From Carya illinoinensis (lineage: Eukaryota; Streptophyta; Magnoliopsida; Fagales; Juglandaceae): 64,000 bases of DNA. The notes under the pieces are model-generated. The model was given only the letters and a program-made list of their open reading frames with translations, was not told where the DNA came from and did not search any database. The position numbers were made by a program, and so were the translations under genes. Positions 11,801 through 24,900 of the stretch are shown here, piece by piece (the stretch's first letter is position 1; the number at the start of each line of letters is the position of its first letter). The stretch covers positions 25,498,501 through 25,562,500 of the forward strand of contig NC_056755.1 of the NCBI RefSeq assembly GCF_018687715.1, given 5' to 3'.

Positions 11801-14800
11801 TTCCAACGCCCAAGTCCCCGCCAATCGCCACCTTGGTGCACATCCATGTGCATTGCAACTAATCAGCCCCTAACCCATGCCTTTTATATTATTTTCTCAA
11901 GTGAAATCTCATGAAATGCCTCCCACCTTAACCCTTCCAGCTGATTGATAGAAATGGACGAATTGGCCCCCGAACAGACCCGCCTTTTCTTTCGTTCTTC
12001 CAATCGCAGCCCACATAAGCCCCACCATCGGTTTCCATCGAGCCCAAGAAGTGCCACATGTCCTTCATGACCACAACCTGCCATTGTGAAGGTTTTAACT
12101 TAAGTTGACGGCATTAACAAACTTACAGGTGATTAGTCGTCTCTAAACGATGTTTTGAGCTTAATTTTCTTATTAATTCATTCTCGCCTTTTTTATACGG
12201 ACCTTATGACTTTTATTGTTGTTTTTCATCATTCATAGAGTGTGAATTAGTGGATTAGAATTGATCCAACACATTTCAATAGATGGAATACAATCCCACG
12301 TAGGTGCACCTGCATGTGCATTGGAACTAATCAGCCCAAAGCCCGAGCCTCTTAAACCATTTTCTCAAGGGCAATCTCACATCACATCCATCCCTCATTA
12401 ACACTCCTGGTTCGTTTCAGGCATTGGACGAATTGGCTCGAACAAACCCGTCTTTTCATGAATTCTTGCGCACATACGCCAAACCATTGGTTTTCCTCGA
12501 GCCTAGGATGTGCCACACGGCCCTAAAGTTCTCATTCCCCCATTGTTAGGTTTCTGAATAAAGTTGAGGGCATTAATCAACTCACTAGTGATTAGTCATC
12601 ACAAAACCTTGTTTGGAACATAATTGCCCTTTTAATTCTATCTCACCTTTTCTAAATGAGCCTTACAAATTTAATTGTTGTTGTTCATCCTTCATAGAGT
12701 GAATTTGAAGATTACACTTGATCCAGCACATTTCGACAAAAGGAATGTCAATGGAACAGACAAGTCACAGCCAATCGCCACCTGCGCGCACCTCCATGTG
12801 CATTGCAACTAATCGGCCCAAAAGCCAACGCCCTTTACACCATTTTCTCAAGGGAAATCTCATCAAATGCGTCCATGATTAAAGCCTTACAGCTCATTTC
12901 TAGCACTGAACGAATTGACTCGAATAAACCTATCTTTTCTATCACTGTTCCAATTGTAGCCCCCATTCAGCATACAAACGGTTTCCCTCGAGCCGAAGAA
13001 GTGCCACACGCCCCACACGTTCTCATCTCACCATGGTTGAGCTTCTAACTTGAGTTGAGGGCATTAATCAACTCACAAGTCAATAGTCATCTCTAAACCG
13101 TGTTTTCAGGTTAATTTCCTTTTTAATTCTTTCTTAGCTTATATATGTGGACCTTACGACTTCTATTCTTGTTCTTTATCAATCTAAGAGTGAATTAGTG
13201 GATTGGAATTGATCCACGACATTTCCGTTGAAGGAATGTCATTCCAACGCCCAAGTCCCCGCCAATCGCCACCTTGGTGCACATCCATGTGCATTGCAAC
13301 TAATCAGCCCCTAACCCATGCCTTTTATATTATTTTCTCAAGTGAAATCTCATGAAATGCCTCCCACCTTAACCCTTCCAGCTGATTGATAGAAATGGAC
13401 GAATTGGCCCCCGAACAGACCCGCCTTTTCTTTCGTTCTTCCAATCGCAGCCCACATAAGCCCCACCATCGGTTTCCATCGAGCCCAAGAAGTGCCACAT
13501 GTCCTTCATGACCACAACCTGCCATTGTGAAGGTTTTAACTTAAGTTGACGGCATTAACAAACTTACAGGTGATTAGTCGTCTCTAAACGATGTTTTGAG
13601 CTTAATTTTCTTATTAATTCATTCTCGCCTTTTTTATACGGACCTTATGACTTTTATTGTTGTTTTTCATCATTCATAGAGTGTGAATTAGTGGATTAGA
13701 ATTGATCCAACACATTTCAATAGATGGAATACAATCCCACGTAGGTGCACCTGCATGTGCATTGGAACTAATCAGCCCAAAGCCCGAGCCTCTTAAACCA
13801 TTTTCTCAAGGGTAATCTCACATCACATCCATCCCTCATTAACACTCCTGGTTCGTTTCAGGCATTGGACGAATTGGCTCGAACAAACCCGTCTTTTCAT
13901 GAATTCTTGCGCACATACGCCAAACCATTGGTTTTCCTCGAGCCTAGGATGTGCCACACGGCCCTAAAGTTCTCATTCCCCCATTGTTAGGTTTCTGAAT
14001 AAAGTTGAGGGCATTAATCAACTCACTAGTGATTACTCATCACAAAACCTTGTTTGGAACATAATTGCCCTTTTAATTCTATCTCACCTTTTCTAAATGA
14101 GCCTTACAAATTTAATTGTTGTTGTTCATCCTTCATAGAGTGAATTTGAAGATTACACTTGATCCAGCACATTTCGACAAAAGGAATGTCAATGGAACAG
14201 ACAAGTCACAGCCAATCGCCACCTGCGCGCACCTCCATGTGCATTGCAACTAATCGGCCCAAAAGCCAACGCCCTTTACACCATTTTCTCAAGGGAAATC
14301 TCATCAAATGCGTCCATGATTAAAGCCTTACAGCTCATTTCTAGCACTGAACGAATTGACTCGAATAAACCTATCTTTTCTATCACTGTTCCAATTGTAG
14401 CCCCCATTCAGCATACAAACGGTTTCCCTCGAGCCGAAAAAGTGCCACACGCCCCACACGTTCTCATCTCACCATGGTTGAGCTTCTAACTTGAGTTGAG
14501 GGCATTAATCAACTCACAAGTCAATAGTCATCTCTAAACCGTGTTTTCAGGTTAATTTCCTTTTTAATTCTTTCTTAGCTTATATATGTGGACCTTACGA
14601 CTTCTATTCTTGTTCTTTATCAATCTAAGAGTGAATTAGTGGATTGGAATTGATCCACGACATTTCCGTTGAAGGAATGTCATTCCAACGCCCAAGTCCC
14701 CGCCAATCGCCACCTTGGTGCACATCCATGTGCATTGCAACTAATCAGCCCCTAACCCATGCCTTTTATATTATTTTCTCAAGTGAAATCTCATGAAATG

Positions 14801-15934
14801 CCTCCCACCTTAACCCTTCCAGCTGATTGATAGAAATGGACGAATTGGCCCCCGAACAGACCCGCCTTTTCTTTCGTTCTTCCAATCGCAGCCCACATAA
14901 GCCCCACCATCGGTTTCCATCGAGCCCAAGAAGTGCCACATGTCCTTCATGACCACAACCTGCCATTGTGAAGGTTTTAACTTAAGTTGACGGCATTAAC
15001 AAACTTACAGGTGATTAGTCGTCTCTAAACGATGTTTTGAGCTTAATTTTCTTATTAATTCATTCTCGCCTTTTTTATACGGACCTTATGACTTTTATTG
15101 TTGTTTTTCATCATTCATAGAGTGTGAATTAGTGGATTAGAATTGATCCAACACATTTCAATAGATGGAATACAATCCCACGTAGGTGCACCTGCATGTG
15201 CATTGGAACTAATCAGCCCAAAGCCCGAGCCTCTTAAACCATTTTCTCAAGGGCAATCTCACATCACATCCATCCCTCATTAACACTCCTGGTTCGTTTC
15301 AGGCATTGGACGAATTGGCTCGAACAAACCCGTCTTTTCATGAATTCTTGCGCACATACGCCAAACCATTGGTTTTCCTCGAGCCTAGGATGTGCCACAC
15401 GGCCCTAAAGTTCTCATTCCCCCATTGTTAGGTTTCTGAATAAAGTTGAGGGCATTAATCAACTCACTAGTGATTAGTCATCACAAAACCTTGTTTGGAA
15501 CATAATTGCCCTTTTAATTCTATCTCACCTTTTCTAAATGAGCCTTACAAATTTAATTGTTGTTGTTCATCCTTCATAGAGTGAATTTGAAGATTACACT
15601 TGATCCAGCACATTTCGACAAAAGGAATGTCAATGGAACAGACAAGTCACAGCCAATCGCCACCTGCGCGCACCTCCATGTGCATTGCAACTAATCGGCC
15701 CAAAAGCCAACGCCCTTTACACCATTTTCTCAAGGGAAATCTCATCAAATGCGTCCATGATTAAAGCCTTACAGCTCATTTCTAGCACTGAACGAATTGA
15801 CTCGAATAAACCTATCTTTTCTATCACTGTTCCAATTGTAGCCCCCATTCAGCATACAAACGGTTTCCCTCGAGCCGAAGAAGTGCCACACGCCCCACAC
15901 GTTCTCATCTCACCATGGTTGAGCTTCTAACTTC
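5848..15934. repeat. HOR block c5-c11, sharing C-monomer variants
   Basis: C monomers of c5-c8 share CCAGTTG (first at 7189) where the rest of the array has CCAATTG. C monomers of c6-c11 share CTCGAGCC (first at 8667) where the rest has CTCAAGCC. The two variants overlap but are not coextensive. This pattern fits stepwise unequal crossing-over or conversion over roughly 10 kb. c10 has private changes: GGGTAAT in B, and GATTACTCAT and GCCGAAAAAG in C. Confidence 0.85.
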
Positions 15935-18900
15935 AGTTGAGGGCATTAATCAACTCACAAGTCAATAGTCATCTCTAAACCGTGTTTTCAGGTTAATTTC
16001 CTTTTTAATTCTTTCTTAGCTTATATATGTGGACCTTACGACTTCTATTCTTGTTCTTTATCAATCTAAGAGTGAATTAGTGGATTGGAATTGATCCACG
16101 ACATTTCCGTTGAAGGAATGTCATTCCAACGCCCAAGTCCCCGCCAATCGCCACCTTGGTGCACATCCATGTGCATTGCAACTAATCAGCCCCTAACCCA
16201 TGCCTTTTATATTATTTTCTCAAGTGAAATCTCATGAAATGCCTCCCACCTTAACCCTTCCAGCTGATTGATAGAAATGGACGAATTGGCCCCCGAACAG
16301 ACCCGCCTTTTCTTTCGTTCTTCCAATCGCAGCCCACATAAGCCCCACCATCGGTTTCCATCGAGCCCAAGAAGTGCCACATGTCCTTCATGACCACAAC
16401 CTGCCATTGTGAAGGTTTTAACTTAAGTTGACGGCATTAACAAACTTACAGGTGATTAGTCGTCTCTAAACGATGTTTTGAGCTTAATTTTCTTATTAAT
16501 TCATTCTCGCCTTTTTTATACGGACCTTATGACTTTTATTGTTGTTTTTCATCATTCATAGAGTGTGAATTAGTGGATTAGAATTGATCCAACACATTTC
16601 AATAGATGGAATACAATCCCACGTAGGTGCACCTGCATGTGCATTGGAACTAATCAGCCCAAAGCCCGAGCCTCTTAAACCATTTTCTCAAGGGCAATCT
16701 CACATCACATCCATCCCTCATTAACACTCCTGGTTCGTTTCAGGCATTGGACGAATTGGCTCGAACAAACCCGTCTTTTCATGAATTCTTGCGCACATAC
16801 GCCAAACCATTGGTTTTCCTCGAGCCTAGGATGTGCCACACGGCCCTAAAGTTCTCATTCCACCATTGTTAGGTTTCTGAATAAAGTTGAGGGCATTAAT
16901 CAACTCACTAGTGATTAGTCATCACAAAACCTTGTTTGGAACATAATTGCCCTTTTAATTCTATCTCACCTTTTCTAAATGAGCCTTACAAATTTAATTG
17001 TTGTTGTTCATCCTTCATAGAGTGAATTTGAAGATTACACTTGATCCAGCACATTTCGACAAAAGGAATGTCAATGGAACAGACAAGTCACAGCCAATCG
17101 CCACCTGCGCGCACCTCCATGTGCATTGCAACTAATCAGCCCAAAAGCCAACGCCCTTTACACCATTTTCTCAAGGGAAATCTCATCAAATGCGTCCATG
17201 ATTAAAGCCTTACAGCTCATTTCTAGCACTGAACGAATTGACTCGAATAAACCTATCTTTTCTATCACTGTTCCAATTGTAGCCCCCATTCAGCATACAA
17301 ACGGTTTCCCTCAAGCCGAAGAAGTGCCACACGCCCCACACGTTCTCATCTCACCATGGTTGAGCTTCTAACTTGAGTTGAGGGCATTAATCAACTCACA
17401 AGTCAATAGTCATCTCTAAACCGTGTTTTCAGGTTAATTTCCTTTTTAATTCTTTCTTAGCTTATATATGTGGACCTTACGACTTCTATTCTTGTTCTTT
17501 ATCAATCTAAGAGTGAATTAGTGGATTGGAATTGATCCACGACATTTCCGTTGAAGGAATGTCATTCCAACGCCCAAGTCCCCGCCAATCGCCACCTTGG
17601 TGCACATCCATGTGCATTGCAACTAATCAGCCCCTAACCCATGCCTTTTATATTATTTTCTCAAGTGAAATCTCATGAAATGCCTCCCACCTTAACCCTT
17701 CCAGCTGATTGATAGAAATGGACGAATTGGCCCCCGAACAGACCCGCCTTTTCTTTCGTTCTTCCAATCGCAGCCCACATAAGCCCCACCATCGGTTTCC
17801 ATCGAGCCCAAGAAGTGCCACATGTCCTTCATGACCACAACCTGCCATTGTGAAGGTTTTAACTTAAGTTGACGGCATTAACAAACTTACAGGTGATTAG
17901 TCGTCTCTAAACGATGTTTTGAGCTTAATTTTCTTATTAATTCATTCTCGCCTTTTTTATACGGACCTTATGACTTTTATTGTTGTTTTTCATCATTCAT
18001 AGAGTGTGAATTAGTGGATTAGAATTGATCCAACACATTTCAATAGATGGAATACAATCCCACGTAGGTGCACCTGCATGTGCATTGGAACTAATCAGCC
18101 CAAAGCCCGAGCCTCTTAAACCATTTTCTCAAGGGCAATCTCACATCACATCCATCCCTCATTAACACTCCTGGTTCGTTTCAGGCATTGGACGAATTGG
18201 CTCGAACAAACCCGTCTTTTCATGAATTCTTGCGCACATACGCCAAACCATTGGTTTTCCTCGAGCCTAGGATGTGCCACACGGCCCTAAAGTTCTCATT
18301 CCACCATTGTTAGGTTTCTGAATAAAGTTGAGGGCATTAATCAACTCACTAGTGATTAGTCATCACAAAACCTTGTTTGGAACATAATTGCCCTTTTAAT
18401 TCTATCTCACCTTTTCTAAATGAGCCTTACAAATTTAATTGTTGTTGTTCATCCTTCATAGAGTGAATTTGAAGATTACACTTGATCCAGCACATTTCGA
18501 CAAAAGGAATGTCAATGGAACAGACAAGTCACAGCCAATCGCCACCTGCGCGCACCTCCATGTGCATTGCAACTAATCGGCCCAAAAGCCAACGCCCTTT
18601 ACACCATTTTCTCAAGGGAAATCTCATCAAATGCGTCCATGATTAAAGCCTTACAGCTCATTTCTAGCACTGAACGAATTGACTCGAATAAACCTATCTT
18701 TTCTATCACTGTTCCAATTGTAGCCCCCATTCAGCATACAAACGGTTTCCCTCAAGCCGAAGAAGTGCCACACGCCCCACACGTTCTCATCTCACCATGG
18801 TTGAGCTTCTAACTTGAGTTGAGGGCATTAATCAACTCACAAGTCAATAGTCATCTCTAAACCGTGTTTTCAGGTTAATTTCCTTTTTAATTCTTTCTTA

Positions 18901-21900
18901 GCTTATATATGTGGACCTTACGACTTCTATTCTTGTTCTTTATCAATCTAAGAGTGAATTAGTGGATTGGAATTGATCCACGACATTTCCGTTGAAGGAA
19001 TGTCATTCCAACGCCCAAGTCCCCGCCAATCGCCACCTTGGTGCACATCCATGTGCATTGCAACTAATCAGCCCCTAACCCATGCCTTTTATATTATTTT
19101 CTCAAGTGAAATCTCATGAAATGCCTCCCACCTTAACCCTTCCAGCTGATTGATAGAAATGGACGAATTGGCCCCCGAACAGACCCGCCTTTTCTTTCGT
19201 TCTTCCAATCGCAGCCCACATAAGCCCCACCATCGGTTTCCATCGAGCCCAAGAAGTGCCACATGTCCTTCATGACCACAACCTGCCATTGTGAAGGTTT
19301 TAACTTAAGTTGACGGCATTAACAAACTTACAGGTGATTAGTCGTCTCTAAACGATGTTTTGAGCTTAATTTTCTTATTAATTCATTCTCGCCTTTTTTA
19401 TACGGACCTTATGACTTTTATTGTTGTTTTTCATCATTCATAGAGTGTGAATTAGTGGATTAGAATTGATCCAACACATTTCAATAGATGGAATACAATC
19501 CCACGTAGGTGCACCTGCATGTGCATTGGAACTAATCAGCCCAAAGCCCGAGCCTCTTAAACCATTTTCTCAAGGGCAATCTCACATCACATCCATCCCT
19601 CATTAACACTCCTGGTTCGTTTCAGGCATTGGACGAATTGGCTCGAACAAACCCGTCTTTTCATGAATTCTTGCGCACATACGCCAAACCATTGGTTTTC
19701 CTCGAGCCTAGGATGTGCCACACGGCCCTAAAGTTCTCATTCCCCCATTGTTAGGTTTCTGAATAAAGTTGAGGGCATTAATCAACTCACTAGTGATTAG
19801 TCATCACAAAACCTTGTTTGGAACATAATTGCCCTTTTAATTCTATCTCACCTTTTCTAAATGAGCCTTACAAATTTAATTGTTGTTGTTCATCCTTCAT
19901 AGAGTGAATTTGAAGATTACACTTGATCCAGCACATTTCGACAAAAGGAATGTCAATGGAACAGACAAGTCACAGCCAATCGCCACCTGCGCGCACCTCC
20001 ATGTGCATTGCAACTAATCGGCCCAAAAGCCAACGCCCTTTACACCATTTTCTCAAGGGAAATCTCATCAAATGCGTCCATGATTAAAGCCTTACAGCTC
20101 ATTTCTAGCACTGAACGAATTGACTCGAATAAACCTATCTTTTCTATCACTGTTCCAATTGTAGCCCCCATTCAGCATACAAACGGTTTCCCTCAAGCCG
20201 AAGAAGTGCCACACGCCCCACACGTTCTCATCTCACCATGGTTGAGCTTCTAACTTGAGTTGAGGGCATTAATCAACTCACAAGTCAATAGTCATCTCTA
20301 AACCGTGTTTTCAGGTTAATTTCCTTTTTAATTCTTTCTTAGCTTATATATGTGGACCTTACGACTTCTATTCTTGTTCTTTATCAATCTAAGAGTGAAT
20401 TAGTGGATTGGAATTGATCCACGACATTTCCGTTGAAGGAATGTCATTCCAACGCCCAAGTCCCCGCCAATCGCCACCTTGGTGCACATCCATGTGCATT
20501 GCAACTAATCAGCCCCTAACCCATGCCTTTTATATTATTTTCTCAAGTGAAATCTCATGAAATGCCTCCCACCTTAACCCTTCCAGCTGATTGATAGAAA
20601 TGGACGAATTGGCCCCCGAACAGACCCGCCTTTTCTTTCGTTCTTCCAATCGCAGCCCACATAAGCCCCACCATCGGTTTCCATCGAGCCCAAGAAGTGC
20701 CACATGTCCTTCATGACCACAACCTGCCATTGTGAAGGTTTTAACTTAAGTTGACGGCATTAACAAACTTACAGGTGATTAGTCGTCTCTAAACGATGTT
20801 TTGAGCTTAATTTTCTTATTAATTCATTCTCGCCTTTTTTATACGGACCTTATGACTTTTATTGTTGTTTTTCATCATTCATAGAGTGTGAATTAGTGGA
20901 TTAGAATTGATCCAACACATTTCAATAGATGGAATACAATCCCACGTAGGTGCACCTGCATGTGCATTGGAACTAATCAGCCCAAAGCCCGAGCCTCTTA
21001 AACCATTTTCTCAAGGGCAATCTCACATCACATCCATCCCTCATTAACACTCCTGGTTCGTTTCAGGCATTGGACGAATTGGCTCGAACAAACCCGTCTT
21101 TTCATGAATTCTTGCGCACATACGCCAAACCATTGGTTTTCCTCGAGCCTAGGATGTGCCACACGGCCCTAAAGTTCTCATTCCCCCATTGTTAGGTTTC
21201 TGAATAAAGTTGAGGGCATTAATCAACTCACTAGTGATTAGTCATCACAAAACCTTGTTTGGAACATAATTGCCCTTTTAATTCTATCTCACCTTTTCTA
21301 AATGAGCCTTACAAATTTAATTGTTGTTGTTCATCCTTCATAGAGTGAATTTGAAGATTACACTTGATCCAGCACATTTCGACAAAAGGAATGTCAATGG
21401 AACAGACAAGTCACAGCCAATCGCCACCTGCGCGCACCTCCATGTGCATTGCAACTAATCGGCCCAAAAGCCAACGCCCTTTACACCATTTTCTCAAGGG
21501 AAATCTCATCAAATGCGTCCATGATTAAAGCCTTACAGCTCATTTCTAGCACTGAACGAATTGACTCGAATAAACCTATCTTTTCTATCACTGTTCCAAT
21601 TGTAGCCCCCATTCAGCATACAAACGGTTTCCCTCAAGCCGAAGAAGTGCCACACGCCCCACACGTTCTCATCTCACCATGGTTGAGCTTCTAACTTGAG
21701 TTGAGGGCATTAATCAACTCACAAGTCAATAGTCATCTCTAAACCGTGTTTTCAGGTTAATTTCCTTTTTAATTCTTTCTTAGCTTATATATGTGGACCT
21801 TACGACTTCTATTCTTGTTCTTTATCAATCTAAGAGTGAATTAGTGGATTGGAATTGATCCACGACATTTCCGTTGAAGGAATGTCATTCCAACGCCCAA

Positions 21901-24900
21901 GTCCCCGCCAATCGCCACCTTGGTGCACATCCATGTGCATTGCAACTAATCAGCCCCTAACCCATGCCTTTTATATTATTTTCTCAAGTGAAATCTCATG
22001 AAATGCCTCCCACCTTAACCCTTCCAGCTGATTGATAGAAATGGACGAATTGGCCCCCGAACAGACCCGCCTTTTCTTTCGTTCTTCCAATCGCAGCCCA
22101 CATAAGCCCCACCATCGGTTTCCATCGAGCCCAAGAAGTGCCACATGTCCTTCATGACCACAACCTGCCATTGTGAAGGTTTTAACTTAAGTTGACGGCA
22201 TTAACAAACTTACAGGTGATTAGTCGTCTCTAAACGATGTTTTGAGCTTAATTTTCTTATTAATTCATTCTCGCCTTTTTTATACGGACCTTATGACTTT
22301 TATTGTTGTTTTTCATCATTCATAGAGTGTGAATTAGTGGATTAGAATTGATCCAACACATTTCAATAGATGGAATACAATCCCACGTAGGTGCACCTGC
22401 ATGTGCATTGGAACTAATCAGCCCAAAGCCCGAGCCTCTTAAACCATTTTCTCAAGGGCAATCTCACATCACATCCATCCCTCATTAACACTCCTGGTTC
22501 GTTTCAGGCATTGGACGAATTGGCTCGAACAAACCCGTCTTTTCATGAATTCTTGCGCACATACGCCAAACCATTGGTTTTCCTCGACCCTAGGATGTGC
22601 CACACGGCCCTAAAGTTCTCATTCCACCATTGTTAGGTTTCTGAATAAAGTTGAGGGCATTAATCAACTCACTAGTGATTAGTCATCACAAAACCTTGTT
22701 TGGAACATAATTGCCCTTTTAATTCTATCTCACCTTTTCTAAATGAGCCTTACAAATTTAATTGTTGTTGTTCATCCTTCATAGAGTGAATTTGAAGATT
22801 ACACTTGATCCAGCACATTTCGACAAAAGGAATGTCAATGGAACAGACAAGTCACAGCCAATCGCCACCTGCGCGCACCTCCATGTGCATTGCAACTAAT
22901 CGGCCCAAAAGCCAACGCCCTTTACACCATTTTCTCAAGGGAAATCTCATCAAATGCGTCCATGATTAAAGCCTTACAGCTCATTTCTAGCACTGAACGA
23001 ATTGACTCGAATAAACCTATCTTTTCTATCACTGTTCCAATTGTAGCCCCCATTCAGCATACAAACGGTTTCCCTCAAGCCGAAGAAGTGCCACACGCCC
23101 CACACGTTCTCATCTCACCATGGTTGAGCTTCTAACTTGAGTTGAGGGCATTAATCAACTCACAAGTCAATAGTCATCTCTAAACCGTGTTTTCAGGTTA
23201 ATTTCCTTTCTAATTCTTTCTTAGCTTATATATGTGGACCTTACGACTTCTATTCTTGTTCTTTATCAATCTAAGAGTGAATTAGTGGATTGGAATTGAT
23301 CCACGACATTTCCGTTGAAGGAATGTCATTCCAACGCCCAAGTCCCCGCCAATCGCCACCTTGGTGCACATCCATGTGCATTGCAACTAATCAGCCCCTA
23401 ACCCATGCCTTTTATATTATTTTCTCAAGTGAAATCTCATGAAATGCCTCCCACCTTAACCCTTCCAGCTGATTGATAGAAATGGACGAATTGGCCCCCG
23501 AACAGACCCGCCTTTTCTTTCGTTCTTCCAATCGCAGCCCACATAAGCCCCACCATCGGTTTCCATCGAGCCCAAGAAGTGCCACATGTCCTTCATGACC
23601 ACAACCTGCCATTGTGAAGGTTTTAACTTAAGTTGACGGCATTAACAAACTTACAGGTGATTAGTCGTCTCTAAACGATGTTTTGAGCTTAATTTTCTTA
23701 TTAATTCATTCTCGCCTTTTTTATACGGACCTTATGACTTTTATTGTTGTTTTTCATCATTCATAGAGTGTGAATTAGTGGATTAGAATTGATCCAACAC
23801 ATTTCAATAGATGGAATACAATCCCACGTAGGTGCACCTGCATGTGCATTGGAACTAATCAGCCCAAAGCCCGAGCCTCTTAAACCATTTTCTCAAGGGC
23901 AATCTCACATCACATCCATCCCTCATTAACACTCCTGGTTCGTTTCAGGCATTGGACGAATTGGCTCGAACAAACCCGTCTTTTCATGAATTCTTGCGCA
24001 CATACGCCAAACCATTGGTTTTCCTCGAGCCTAGGATGTGCCACACGGCCCTAAAGTTCTCATTCCACCATTGTTAGGTTTCTGAATAAAGTTGAGGGCA
24101 TTAATCAACTCACTAGTGATTAGTCATCACAAAACCTTGTTTGGAACATAATTGCCCTTTTAATTCTATCTCACCTTTTCTAAATGAGCCTTACAAATTT
24201 AATTGTTGTTGTTCATCCTTCATAGAGTGAATTTGAAGATTACACTTGATCCAGCACATTTCGACAAAAGGAATGTCAATGGAACAGACAAGTCACAGCC
24301 AATCGCCACCTGCGCGCACCTCCATGTGCATTGCAACTAATCGGCCCAAAAGCCAACGCCCTTTACACCATTTTCTCAAGGGAAATCTCATCAAATGCGT
24401 CCATGATTAAAGCCTTACAGCTCATTTCTAGCACTGAACGAATTGACTCGAATAAACCTATCTTTTCTATCACTGTTCCAATTGTAGCCCCCATTCAGCA
24501 TACAAACGGTTTCCCTCAAGCCGAAGAAGTGCCACACGCCCCACACGTTCTCATCTCACCATGGTTGAGCTTCTAACTTGAGTTGAGGGCATTAATCAAC
24601 TCACAAGTCAATAGTCATCTCTAAACCGTGTTTTCAGGTTAATTTCCTTTTTAATTCTTTCTTAGCTTATATATGTGGACCTTACGACTTCTATTCTTGT
24701 TCTTTATCAATCTAAGAGTGAATTAGTGGATTGGAATTGATCCACGACATTTCCGTTGAAGGAATGTCATTCCAACGCCCAAGTCCCCGCCAATCGCCAC
24801 CTTGGTGCACATCCATGTGCATTGCAACTAATCAGCCCCTAACCCATGCCTTTTATATTATTTTCTCAAGTGAAATCTCATGAAATGCCTCCCACCTTAA

